NCBI GenBank assembly: GCA_002901265.1
Contig: PPHI01000009.1
Coordinates: 1 to 63,419, forward strand
Source: Rhodopirellula baltica
Lineage (GTDB): Bacteria > Planctomycetota > Planctomycetia > Pirellulales > Pirellulaceae
Direction: 5' to 3'
DNA length: 63,419 nt
Position numbers and translations under genes: made by a program. The notes below the pieces were generated by a model that saw nothing but the letters and a program-made list of their open reading frames with translations, was not told where the DNA came from and searched no databases. The stretch's first letter is position 1; every line of letters starts with the position of its first letter. Shown here piece after piece: positions 30,170 to 39,384 of the stretch.

Positions 30170-30186
30170 CTTTCACGGAGTGAAAG
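30170..30186. repeat. CTTTCACGGAGTGAAAG palindrome
   Basis: A perfect 7-bp hairpin (CTTTCAC-GGA-GTGAAAG) embedded in GGAACGCTTC..GCGACATTGGG. A second copy with one arm mismatch and the same flanks (GGGAACGCTA..GCGACATTGGG) lies at 32392-32408. An intergenic repeat type of its own, next to the CTTTGGCC family in both places. Confidence 0.7.
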
Positions 30187-30225
30187 GCGACATTGGGCGT
30201 TGTTGTTGCGGGTGGCTTGAAGGAA

Positions 30226-30530
30226 TTGGTAACGGACCGGGCCTTTGGCCCTCAGGTGTTCTGGGTTTCGATGGAGTCCCAGCCCGGTGGGCTGGGCTAG
30301 GTAACCGGTTGGACCTTCGGCCCGAATGTTGGTTGACCGCTCGATGAGTTGGTAACGGATCGGGCCTTTGGCCCTCAGTTGACCTGGGTTTTGATGGAGT
30401 CCCAGCCCGGTGGGCTGGGCTAGGTAACTGGCTTCACCTTCGGCCCAAGTGTTGGTTGACCATTCGGTGAGTCGATCGAAAACGATCCAATGACTCCATG
30501 GAGAACGAGCGGTGCCTGGAGCTGATGCTG
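30226..30530. repeat. Tandem 123-bp CTTTGGCC/CCCAGCCCGGTGGGCTGGG repeat
   Basis: Two units begin at 30226 and 30349, 123 bp apart, each with TTGGTAACGGA, GGGCCTTTGGCC, CCCAGCCCGGTGGGCTGGG (a strong palindrome) and CCTTCGGCCC. The tail after the second unit (to about 30530) matches the tail of a further copy at 32116-32300. Confidence 0.85.
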
Positions 30531-30550
30531 AAAAAGAAAAGGTTCCAGGA

Positions 30551-30793
30551 AAATAAAAGGTTCCAGGACTCAAAACAGAGAGTCACTTGAGTTTGCGTCA
30601 AAGACGACGCCTAGGTGATTTATGGGATTCGCCGAACTCCACAGGCGGGCTTGCATCTTCCTGCTGGCGAGCGTGCTTCGGTGGCCGACGCCGGAGGCTC
30701 TCGGCGAATATGACCTCGAGACTCTGCAGCCAATCCTAGCTAGCGAGACATGGGCTAATCGTCTTCCCATTCACCCAATTTGGCTTCGATTTG
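30551..30793. repeat. 243-bp repeat, copy B
   Basis: Ungapped partner of 28631-28873. Just upstream, TAAAAGGTTCCAGGA-type sequence is repeated twice (30533 and 30551). The 3' end of a decayed minus-strand frame overlaps its right end. Confidence 0.85.
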
Positions 30794-30850
30794 TTTGATG
30801 CAGGAGATGGAGGAGCGAACTACTCGGGGAGGTTTTCGATGATTTGGTTT
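30755..30850 (-). pseudogene. 3' remnant of an unidentified gene (copy B)
   Basis: Ends IKQIEAKLGEWEDD, matching the copy A ending PQIEAKLVDWKDS. Relative to copy A it has a TAG in the place of a Gln codon and a one-base frame change a few codons before the shared RSSI segment, so it is clearly non-functional. Confidence 0.5.
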
Positions 30851-31032
30851 CCTGGACGTAAAAGATGGCGTCAGCTGGCCCGCTGAGGTTCTGCACCAGA
30901 ATGAGGTTGTGGCCCATGTAACTTGCGACACAAGCTATTTCGCATTGACTGGCAAATTGGAAACAGCTTGTTTCCAATTTCCGCGGGCTGTGTCCAGAAG
31001 GCCTGCCACTGACGGATCGATCTCAGATTCCG

Positions 31033-31200
31033 TTATGAGAACTCCTTGATTTCGGGGAATTCCTTCAGCAGATCTTTGCTCATTGGTCCTAGGAAGCTGT
31101 CACCCCATTTTGCGGTTTCCTGCTTGCGCTGAGACAACCACCGATTGTTGGTTTGGCATAAGCCATTGCCGTTCGTGTTGGCCACCCTTTTTCGGCTTTG
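31033..31200 (-). pseudogene. 3' remnant of another unidentified gene
   Basis: The minus frame is open for about 55 codons and ends at 31035-31033. It reads as a coherent protein tail (NNRWLSQRKQETAKWGDSFL, ending LLKEFPEIKEFS) without a start codon of its own. No family recognised. It shows that this interval is a graveyard of gene ends. Confidence 0.4.
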
Positions 31201-31209
31201 GTGTCACCC

Positions 31210-31773
31210 TTAGCCGCCGATTGGCGAAAGTCTCCGCAGCTTTACCTGTGCTTTTACTTGCGGAAGACCAATGAGTTCATCGTAGACGCGATTATATCCC
31301 ACGACGAAGTTGGGCGTTGCCTCCTTCGCATCGGTCAGAATCCGAAGGTTGCCTTCGTCAGGCCACCAATGGTGACAGGGGATCCTGAAAACATGCCCAT
31401 GGTGACTGCCATCGTTAGCCTCAATCAGCCAAGGTTCTCGGGCCGCTCCTAGAGCGTACCAGTGAGACCGTGGGCGAAATACCTTCCACACCCTGTCATA
31501 GAGGCCGAGAAATTCTTCGGGAATACGCCGCGTCCATTGCTTCACTCGTAAGAAAAATTCGAGAGATGCAACCCAAGAACCAAATGCATTTGACAACTGT
31601 TGCTTCGCAGCACTGCGGTCGTCGCTCGCCGAGTGTTCCGCATCTTTCAACATGAGCCCATACTTGATCATGCTCTGGTACAAATGCAGTGTTGTCGTTT
31701 CATATTCCCCTGATCGTCTTTCCTGATCCGCCATTTCTTGTGGCGAAACGGATAGGGTACTGGCAAGTCTCAT
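31210..31773 (-). CDS. Hypothetical protein, 187 aa
   Basis: From ATG 31773 (MRLASTLSVSPQEMADQE). Mostly helical N-terminal half (YETTTLHLYQSMIKYGLMLK), then a Trp/His-rich half with EANDGSHHGHVFRIPCHHWW, which could hold a metal, and LRILTDAKEATPNFVVGYNR. No signal peptide or membrane helix. No family recognised and no operon partner; codon use is weakly biased. It could be intact or a survivor of the decay around it. Confidence 0.55.
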   Translation of the reverse strand: MRLASTLSVSPQEMADQERRSGEYETTTLHLYQSMIKYGLMLKDAEHSASDDRSAAKQQLSNAFGSWVASLEFFLRVKQWTRRIPEEFLGLYDRVWKVFRPRSHWYALGAAREPWLIEANDGSHHGHVFRIPCHHWWPDEGNLRILTDAKEATPNFVVGYNRVYDELIGLPQVKAQVKLRRLSPIGG

Positions 31774-32115
31774 GGGCACACCTTGGCTCGGAGAACGGTT
31801 GTCAAACGTTGTGCTAGGAGCATAGGTCGCATTCTTCTCTGAATCAAAAAACAACTTTCGATCATCAAGCCTTCATTCCGCGAGACCTTTTTATGGCCTA
31901 GAAAAGGTGTCGGGCACGAATTAGACACCCTCAATGTGGTGATGCAGACGCGGGAAGTTTCGCTCGAGTTGGCTTGGCCGAGACAGCTCCACAATTCGAG
32001 CCCCCCGAACATAGGAGAGGTACGAACATTGAAAAGGCTCGCGGATTCATTCGTTGTTGTTGCCGTAAGAAGTTGCTCCCCCGTGGCCGACGTTGGAGGA
32101 AATGGTCTGAAGGAA

Positions 32116-32300
32116 TTGGTAATGGACCGGGCCTTTGGCCATCAGGTGTTCTTTGCTTTAATTGAGTCCCAGCCCGGCGGGCTGGGCTAGGTAACCGGCT
32201 GGACCTTCGGCCCGAGTGTTGGTTGACGGATCGATGAGTCGATGGACAACCATCCAAAGACTCGATGGAGAACAGGAGGTGTTTGTAGCTGATGCTGGTT
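32116..32300. repeat. Third copy of the CTTTGGCC/CCCAGCCCGG repeat
   Basis: TTGGTAATGGA, GGGCCTTTGGCC, CCCAGCCCGGCGGGCTGGG and CCTTCGGCCC occur in the same order and spacing as at 30226. The downstream flank (GAGTCGATGGACAACCATCC) is also shared. The palindromic core keeps pairing by a T-to-C change. Apart from this and the nearby CTTTCAC palindrome, 31774-32678 shows no gene. Confidence 0.85.
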
Positions 32301-32678
32301 TGGATCGGTTGCGGTTGGCGAGACGGTTAGTTGCTCGGATTGGTTCGTGGATTTGTCTGTGAGTTGCGGTTGTTGAAATACGGGAACGCTACTTTCACGG
32401 AGTGATAGGCGACATTGGGTCATTTTGGCCAGCCAATCGGTGTTTGGCAGCCTGCTAATTTTCAAAATCTCCCTCTGCCATTTTCGTGTTCTGCTCCGCA
32501 GAAAACCGCGTTAGAGAGCGTTGCTGTCGCCAAATGCAAGGCGACACTCGACAAACAACGAGCCAATAGGAGATGTCGAAGTACTGCCGCTTGATTGCAT
32601 GCATCAAGCAGAAGCAGCGTCTATAACAGCTTTCGCCGAAAGTCCCGAATTCAGCGGCCACACTTGAGCGGAACGCAG

Positions 32679-35666
32679 ATGTCAATGAAACACACGACAA
32701 AGACCGCCCCGACGTCTTTGCACTTCGACCGACGATGGATGGATCATTACGCTGCCGCACTGCGAACCGGTTCTGGCAAAGACCGACTTGCCTACCTGAG
32801 CGACTTATCTGAAGAGATCTTTCGGCGAATCGATGATAGCGCGAAAAATAAGCCAGCCATCACATTCAAAATCTACTCACTGGAACACGACTGGGCAGAA
32901 GATTTCATTGCCACACCGCCTTCAGGAATCGCGTTTGGGGCTGCAGCGCTCTTGCGATTAGACCAATCCCTTCGGTTGCTCAGCCGCTATCTCTTTGACC
33001 AATTCTTATCGACGACACAAAGCCCTTTCGTAGGATCGACCGCACCTCTGCCCAGTTATTGCACACCTGAGGAGTTTTCTCTCAAGGCGTTGCGGTTCGC
33101 ATCTCCGGCGGGGCGTGCCCCGCGTGGGATCCAGTACGCCATGACGAATGGCGAAGTTGCTCTCCAACAGGCCGATGCGGCCCCCGATGGAATGTTGAAA
33201 CTCCGAGACTTCGCGCCGCCCATCGTGTCGATTCCTTCAACCACGAAGTCCTTCGCCGAATTCCTCGAATCAGCGTCAACCGAGGAACCTTCACATCACT
33301 TCAGTCACGAGCAACCATCGCCTTATCACCTGCTCCTCTACCATCGCTTGATGGTAGACACGCTTGCATTCCTAATTGGGCACGAAGTGGGACACCATCG
33401 GCTTGCTCATTTCGATCAAGCTCCGAATGATGAACGTGCACGAACCCTCGAAATCGAAGCGGATCGGTTCGCGATGGAGTATGCATCGAAACTCCCGGGT
33501 TTTGAAATGCGATCGGTACTTGGAGCCTTCACCTATCTGCAGGGACTAGACCAGCGCACCAGAGAACTGCAGATGAGCCATCCCTTTGCCCGAGATCGCC
33601 TCGCTATCTTTGCCAACGCTGCTGGTCGCTACACGACAGACGAGCAGCTGATTTCAGACATCAACGCGAGCCTTTCTTCGTTGGCGAAATCGGTCCCGGT
33701 CAGCAACGATCCGGCTTGGCACGACGAACTATCAAACGATTTTTCAATCCACTGCATTGGCTATTCCGACCTCGACTACGCTTTTGAAGTCCGGATCGAT
33801 ATCGACTACCTACATGAGTCCTCTTCAATAGCCGTATCGATCGACAACTCCCTCAAGCCAATTCACCAGCTACTGCAGAACGCAAGCTTTGTATTTGACA
33901 TCGCCCTGGTGGATCAAACGCATCCGACGAAGGTCTATTGCGAAGGCCGCGCGACTCTGATAGTCGGATCGGAACACCGAGGTTGGGCAAACCTGCGCGG
34001 CACAGAACAAGAGGTCAAAGCGAGATTGCTGGCGCCGTCGCGTATGATCGCGAGTTTTCCAGACGGCGTTTTGATCGCCCGTTCCGTCCAAGTACAACTC
34101 ACACCACATACGGCGGATGCCACCGGTCGTATTGATTACCAATGGCACGATGCGGACGTTGGTGAGCACGTCCTGCCTCGACCGATCGGGCACCACCCCA
34201 GTCCTGGCGCTCTCCCGAAAGCGAGAGACTTGAAATTGCTGCAGGCCCAGCGAAGCCGGGAACTCTATGACCTCGACTCCGCCATTACGGAGATCCGTTG
34301 TCAATTTTACGAGCGAGGTGACCGAGATTATCAAAATACGATTTGGCTCGTCGATCGACTTCGAGAACGCGGCGAAATCAAGGAATCTGCCGAGATCGCT
34401 TCGCGATGGCTTGCCGAATCGAATTGGCCGGGCCCGGGAATGTACTTTGCTCTTGCCCAACAAGAGATCGCGTTTCGAAAAGGTAGCCATCGATGCTACG
34501 ACTATCTGTTTATCGAAGAACGCCTGTTCCCTCACTCAACCTATGGCAGTCAATGCGCGGAGTTGGCAGCGCAACATTTTTCACAGAACATTGACGATCC
34601 GTTTCTAGGTGAATTCATGGACGCGATGCAATCCCACCAACCTGGCGTTCAACTTTGTATGGAAGGTCGATATCGCGAGGCGATGCCGTTGCTAGAACAG
34701 TCGCACGCCGCCATGCGGGCGGTCTCTGAGCATGCACCTGAAAACTTTGTTTTTGTCAGGCAACTACTCGCTGAAATGCGATTAGCGCTAGAACTTTCAC
34801 GAGATCAAGACTGGGACGCATGCATTGAACTCTTCGAGCAAGTGGCTGAACTCTGTCCCCACTTCGTTCCCGCGATCACCGAACAGGCCAAGGTTTACCT
34901 GGAGGAGAAGCAGTTCGTGAAGTGCGAATCGAAACTTCAAGAAGCCGCGTCGCTCATCCCCAGTCACGCTTACGTTCACGAAGTGCAAAACGGTCTGCGA
35001 ATCCGCATGCACGAGTTCTGCACCCCACTGCTAGATGCTGGAATCACTGCGCTGATGAACTGCGAATACGATTCTTGCATCGGCAAAATGGACGCAGCAA
35101 TCACCGCCGCCCCCATGGAAGAAGGTTTTTGGAAGTGCCGCGGCACCGCGAAGTGGTGCGCTGGCGACTTCGTTGGAGCCGCACAGGACTTCACCAACTC
35201 CATGACCATAGCTGGACTAGAAAGTGACATGCTAGTCAAGCGAGGCTTTGCTCTCACCGAAGGTGGGAATCCGTTAGAAGGCCTCGTTGACTTTGACCGA
35301 ATGCTCGCCCTTGCAAGAGTATTTCAGGTCGAAGAAGAGATTCCACTTGAATTTCGATCGAAGGTCTTGGCATACACATCGATTCAAGAACTTGCGTTTT
35401 GTCGAGCCGGACGAGCATTAGCGCTCGCGCTGTTGGATCGCGTTGACGAAGCGGAGGCGGAAATCGAAGCGGCAAAGCAAAGTCTCGACGGTGGATTCGT
35501 ATCGGCGATCCATGCCGAAATCGCAAGAAAACTCTCTCAGCACTCTCTTGCACAGCAACTCGCATCACAATCGCTTCGTCGGGCCCAAGTGGATATCCCC
35601 CAACGCCTGATAATGAAGGTGAACGCATTCATCGCCGATGCGAATCATCCCATCTTCGTCGCCTAG
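32679..35666 (+). CDS. HExxH (M48-like) metalloprotease domain with long TPR-like C-terminus
   Basis: 995 residues from ATG 32679 (MSMKHTTKTAPTS). Near residue 232 FLIGHEVGHHRLAHF gives the zinc motif HEVGH, and LEIEADRFAMEYASK about 50 residues later gives the third-ligand Glu and Asp of M48-type gluzincins. No membrane helix is evident, unlike HtpX or Ste24. Residues about 330-520 look like a beta-rich domain. From about 520 onward degenerate helical repeats of TPR type follow (GRYREAMPLLEQSHAAMRAV, DAAITAAPMEEGFWKCRGTA). Its stop codon directly abuts the CHAT gene stop (0 bp between), so expression of the two must interfere. Probably a sensor or protease of the neighbouring hydrolase system; that role is inferred. 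Confidence 0.75.
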   Translation: MSMKHTTKTAPTSLHFDRRWMDHYAAALRTGSGKDRLAYLSDLSEEIFRRIDDSAKNKPAITFKIYSLEHDWAEDFIATPPSGIAFGAAALLRLDQSLRLLSRYLFDQFLSTTQSPFVGSTAPLPSYCTPEEFSLKALRFASPAGRAPRGIQYAMTNGEVALQQADAAPDGMLKLRDFAPPIVSIPSTTKSFAEFLESASTEEPSHHFSHEQPSPYHLLLYHRLMVDTLAFLIGHEVGHHRLAHFDQAPNDERARTLEIEADRFAMEYASKLPGFEMRSVLGAFTYLQGLDQRTRELQMSHPFARDRLAIFANAAGRYTTDEQLISDINASLSSLAKSVPVSNDPAWHDELSNDFSIHCIGYSDLDYAFEVRIDIDYLHESSSIAVSIDNSLKPIHQLLQNASFVFDIALVDQTHPTKVYCEGRATLIVGSEHRGWANLRGTEQEVKARLLAPSRMIASFPDGVLIARSVQVQLTPHTADATGRIDYQWHDADVGEHVLPRPIGHHPSPGALPKARDLKLLQAQRSRELYDLDSAITEIRCQFYERGDRDYQNTIWLVDRLRERGEIKESAEIASRWLAESNWPGPGMYFALAQQEIAFRKGSHRCYDYLFIEERLFPHSTYGSQCAELAAQHFSQNIDDPFLGEFMDAMQSHQPGVQLCMEGRYREAMPLLEQSHAAMRAVSEHAPENFVFVRQLLAEMRLALELSRDQDWDACIELFEQVAELCPHFVPAITEQAKVYLEEKQFVKCESKLQEAASLIPSHAYVHEVQNGLRIRMHEFCTPLLDAGITALMNCEYDSCIGKMDAAITAAPMEEGFWKCRGTAKWCAGDFVGAAQDFTNSMTIAGLESDMLVKRGFALTEGGNPLEGLVDFDRMLALARVFQVEEEIPLEFRSKVLAYTSIQELAFCRAGRALALALLDRVDEAEAEIEAAKQSLDGGFVSAIHAEIARKLSQHSLAQQLASQSLRRAQVDIPQRLIMKVNAFIADANHPIFVA

Positions 35667-37661
35667 CTACTCGACCACGCATCGGGTGTTCGGGTGACCG
35701 TACACCACATAGGCCAACCAGGAAGGATCGTTTGTCTTGGCGACCGCTTGGCGGGCAAGCAGCACGCTCTCACCCAGTTTCTTTTTATTTTGCAATAGCT
35801 CGCGATACAAGGTCTCGGAAAACAGATGTGCGGCATTGTCTCGCACCGACCACAGCGTGCAAATGATCGCTCCGGCATTTGCATTTTGCAGTGCCGAAGC
35901 CCATGCCTTGTAGCCCGTTAGTGATTGCGTTGCCTGCCCCGTCTGGCACGCATTCAAAAAGATAAACGGTCGCTCAGTTGCCCACACAGATCCGAGAGAC
36001 GCGACGTCTGTCGGAAGCAAGCGGTGCACTTTGTCTTTTGTATAGCTGCCATATTGCACGTTCTTTTCGGTTTCCAGCTGGAGCACCGGCTCACCAAAAG
36101 TTCGCCCGGCAGCATTGGCGTGCCCCATGAAATGGAAAAGCCCGATCCCAGGATCCTTGCGTCCCAGGGATGCGATCACGGGCTGTGTATGCGCAGGAGT
36201 GATCTCTTGTGGCTTACAACCGAATTTCGTCAACGACTTGATCATTGCGATTTCGTCATCGACATACTTCAGTTGACGCGACTCTTCATAGATTGGAGCA
36301 CAGTAAAGTATTTCCTTCACATTGATCGCTTCAGGTGGCCGCACCCCTTCGGTCCATCGCGTTACGGCAAAACGCTCGGCCAACAACGTGCGATCACCCA
36401 AGTTTCCTGATGGAACGCTAACCATCTCCCATGGAATATGGTGAGTACCGGTAATGACTTGAATCGTTTGGATTTCATCACCACGTTCGTTTAAAAGCGA
36501 TCGCATTTCAGCTGAGAGGAGGTCTTTGCTGAATTCGACTCCTTTGCTCCTCAATCGATTGTCCAGCACCATCGCATCTGCGTCGTCAAGAAGATTGGAT
36601 TCCTCGATGGCCCGAAACTGCTCCTTGAAGTAATCTGCCGCGACGGACTTGATGCGTTTGTATCCCAGGGGGGCGTTTAGGTGGGTCGAATCACTGTAGC
36701 TGAATTGGATTTCAAGCTCGCTCTCCACGGCACGTTCTTCGATGAAGATCGTGATATCCGGTTCATCAAATCGACTCGGAGGTAAAGTCGATCCGGCTAC
36801 ATTCAGCAATGAAGTATTGCCCGTTGGTACAGACACCACGTCCGGATGGAGCTTTAGGCTACCTCGAATTTCCGCCCCACTCGATGGCTGAAAGAGTCGA
36901 ACGTTGATTCGCCCTTGCCCCGCAGGGTTTTGCTCAGAAAGTGGTAATGCCGTAATGTCGTAGGCAAGACATTTCGGATTGTTTGGGTTGGTAGGTACAT
37001 CGATCTCTTGTTTCTCGAGATCAGGTTCATCAAGCACAAGGTTGCGTGAGACCTTAACTTGAACAATTACCTTTTCATTTGGCGACAATTCCGTTTTCGT
37101 TGTCGCTCCCTCTAGAAAAGCACCTTCCGCTGACAGGCAGACTTCCAGGGTTTCCGATTGACCAGCAACGATTTCATCTGGGAACGATGCACCTAAATCG
37201 CAACTGACGAGAGAGTCCATCGGCGTAGGACCTTGGATGCTCTCCAGTGCCCCTTCAGATCCGCTTCTCGGCCCGGCATGTGCGACCGGAGGAAACTGAA
37301 TTGCATCGGGCACTTCATCTCGGACACTGACGACGCCATTGGCAAATCGCCCATCGAAACTCATTGAGTGGCGGCCAGCGAATCGGATTTTTCCGTCAAC
37401 AAGTTGTGGGTTCGAATCGGCTTCCCGCAAATCCAAAAGCTGCCCAACGGTCTTCGAGAAATCCCCGTCAACGAATCTCCGCAGCAAATCAAGTAATTTC
37501 GCACGCGCAACAATGCTGAAATTTCGTGTTGAAAATGAATCGTTCGAAAGCAACACCCACGTTGCCGCACTGTTTTCCAGACGATCGATGATATTTTCGT
37601 AGGAGTCACTTGCTTCGCAAATGATGAAGTCTGTGCTTTTTATCCGTTTTGGGTCAGGCAT
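35667..37661 (-). CDS. CHAT-domain (caspase-like) protease
   Basis: 664 residues. The C-terminal CHAT domain (about 395-660) shows the clan CD dyad: His514 in GLFHFMGHANA and Cys572 in PFIFLNACQTG. HHIPWEMVSVP (an upstream CHAT landmark) and GAIICTLWSVRDNAA are also present. The N-terminal about 110 residues are helical. Residues about 150-330 are beta-rich, with a segment (IVAGQSETLEVCLS and on) resembling a beta-sandwich sensing or adaptor domain. CHAT proteases are activated effectors in bacterial conflict systems, for example cutting partner proteins. A strong AAGGAG sits 7 nt before the ATG, and the start overlaps the upstream hydrolase stop (ATGCCTGA), so the two are translated together. 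Confidence 0.92.
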   Translation of the reverse strand: MPDPKRIKSTDFIICEASDSYENIIDRLENSAATWVLLSNDSFSTRNFSIVARAKLLDLLRRFVDGDFSKTVGQLLDLREADSNPQLVDGKIRFAGRHSMSFDGRFANGVVSVRDEVPDAIQFPPVAHAGPRSGSEGALESIQGPTPMDSLVSCDLGASFPDEIVAGQSETLEVCLSAEGAFLEGATTKTELSPNEKVIVQVKVSRNLVLDEPDLEKQEIDVPTNPNNPKCLAYDITALPLSEQNPAGQGRINVRLFQPSSGAEIRGSLKLHPDVVSVPTGNTSLLNVAGSTLPPSRFDEPDITIFIEERAVESELEIQFSYSDSTHLNAPLGYKRIKSVAADYFKEQFRAIEESNLLDDADAMVLDNRLRSKGVEFSKDLLSAEMRSLLNERGDEIQTIQVITGTHHIPWEMVSVPSGNLGDRTLLAERFAVTRWTEGVRPPEAINVKEILYCAPIYEESRQLKYVDDEIAMIKSLTKFGCKPQEITPAHTQPVIASLGRKDPGIGLFHFMGHANAAGRTFGEPVLQLETEKNVQYGSYTKDKVHRLLPTDVASLGSVWATERPFIFLNACQTGQATQSLTGYKAWASALQNANAGAIICTLWSVRDNAAHLFSETLYRELLQNKKKLGESVLLARQAVAKTNDPSWLAYVVYGHPNTRCVVE

Positions 37662-39042
37662 TTTTGTCTCCTTGGCGGATCCATTCCTCTACGACAGGCA
37701 ATGAGTCGGAGTCTGGATTGAGATAGCTGAAATGATTACTGTCGGAAGAGACGACTGTAACGGAGTCGCCGGCGAGATTGGCGATCGCAGTCATACTCTC
37801 CACTGGAACTACCAAGTCGTTCTCACCGCCATAAAACGCCTTCGCGGTCTTGCCGAGAATTCGCGTTATCAGTGGATGCAAATCAGTACGTGCTGTAGCA
37901 TTCCCAGCGACGACGGTGATGGGTGTCGTCTGATTTTCCAATCCAGTATTCAACTTGGTGATGAATTTTGAATTCGGTTGCAGGTCATCAAGTCCGTTAT
38001 CCACCCAATCAGCCAAGAATCGCAGAACAGGTCCAACAGGTACGGGCCCCAACTTAAGATTGATCAGAGCACTCACCAGTCGGACCGCGCCGTCGACCGA
38101 GTAAGCGATCGGCGTTCCCGCATTGGGCGGCCCCATCAGCAAAATGCGGCGAATTGCTCCTGGCAACTGACTTTGTGAAGAGACGAGACTGCGAGAGACA
38201 AGGCTGCCCATACTGTGGGCAATCACATCGATCCGTTGCGAGTTGGCTTGCACACCGGCACGCTGTAGTGCGGTCACAAGATCCATCGATGTTTCGTTGA
38301 TCTCTGTCGTGATGGTTTCATAGTCGAAAGTCACAACATGCTCATAGCCTGAATCCATCAGCAGTTTTTTTAGAGCGGAAGCGAGCCAAGACGTTTCAGA
38401 CAGAAAGCCGTGAACAAGCATTGCAACGCGGCCTGTCGCGAGTTCATTTTCCTTGATCGATCGGTATTCAACACGCCCACGTTTCAATTCCGGGTAACGC
38501 AAACCGGTCAACGAAGTTGGAATGCCGACAATTTTGAAAAAGCCCAATTTCAGTGATCGAAAACCAGAAATCCTCGCCTCAACCTCTTGGCTTGGGGGTG
38601 CGGCTTCGACGTCTGGGATTTGTGTGATATTGAGCGAGTAGGTGACCTTCCCTTGGCGGAACTCGGTGTGTTCGCCCTGATCTACGGGCGGTCCAGCGAG
38701 GTAAAAAAATTCGCCGTCGGTCAGTACGGGAACGATTGCTTTTGCATTGAGAACACGATCAGGGTGAGGAGATATTTCAACACGCATCGGCCGCTCTACG
38801 CTGACCGTTTCATGGAGATTTCCCGGAAACGCAAATGCCTCTGCCAATCCAGCATCATCCCCAGCAATCGGCTGGACAAATTCAGTCCCTAGCTCAAACA
38901 GTGGTGGAACTTTCATCCCATCCTTGCTGACTCTTACAGGATCCGTTTCGCCACGAAGTTTACTCTCGGCTTTGAGTCCCTTCACTGGGATTTCGAACTT
39001 TGCCCAACTCGCTTCCGCATCAATGTAGTCTTGGTCACCCAT
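37654..39042 (-). CDS. Alpha/beta hydrolase (lipase/PGAP1-like) paired with the CHAT protease
   Basis: 462 residues from ATG 39042 (MGDQDYIDAEASW), which has GGAGAG 5 nt upstream; an earlier in-frame ATG is less likely. Residues about 1-195 are a beta-rich domain of unknown type. From about 205 the serine hydrolase fold begins: oxyanion region MLVHGFLSETSW, nucleophile Ser277 in VIAHSMGSLVSRS, Asp409 in YGGENDLVVP and His437 in SSDSNHFSYL. The AHSMGS elbow and long-loop layout resemble PGAP1/lipase-type enzymes that act on esters, possibly membrane lipids. It overlaps the CHAT gene by 8 nt, so a stable two-protein unit is likely; whether CHAT activates it by cleavage is inference. Confidence 0.85.
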   Translation of the reverse strand: MGDQDYIDAEASWAKFEIPVKGLKAESKLRGETDPVRVSKDGMKVPPLFELGTEFVQPIAGDDAGLAEAFAFPGNLHETVSVERPMRVEISPHPDRVLNAKAIVPVLTDGEFFYLAGPPVDQGEHTEFRQGKVTYSLNITQIPDVEAAPPSQEVEARISGFRSLKLGFFKIVGIPTSLTGLRYPELKRGRVEYRSIKENELATGRVAMLVHGFLSETSWLASALKKLLMDSGYEHVVTFDYETITTEINETSMDLVTALQRAGVQANSQRIDVIAHSMGSLVSRSLVSSQSQLPGAIRRILLMGPPNAGTPIAYSVDGAVRLVSALINLKLGPVPVGPVLRFLADWVDNGLDDLQPNSKFITKLNTGLENQTTPITVVAGNATARTDLHPLITRILGKTAKAFYGGENDLVVPVESMTAIANLAGDSVTVVSSDSNHFSYLNPDSDSLPVVEEWIRQGDKNA

Positions 39043-39384
39043 TTCTCTCTCCATTAGAAAGTTGACAGAAGTATTCCCGCGGCGTTGCCGCCGGCAAGGA
39101 TGTGTGAGGCCTTTGGCAAACGATTGCCAGAAAGTCACGGTATCCGATCGATCGAATTTCGCCGTAGCGTTGAATCATTGACGTTCGCACGCGGCGAGCG
39201 GACCACGTATCCGCCATCCACGCTTCCGCGTGATGACTTGCGAGTGTCGATCGATCAGTCCGTTCCAGAGAAGCTGATCAATTCAGTTGCCGTTCGATTG
39301 AACGGCGATGGGGCTACTTTGCCAGGCTGCACGAGATTGCGCTGTGATCAGCGTCACAGGTGAAACGGCTTTCACGACCGTGAT
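39043..39384. other. 342-bp gap inside the minus-strand hydrolase series
   Basis: No convincing gene on either strand. The size would allow an internal promoter for the hydrolase-CHAT pair, and a GC-rich GGCGGCAACGCCGC palindrome lies about 60 bp upstream of the hydrolase start. I see no clear -35/-10. Confidence 0.4.
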
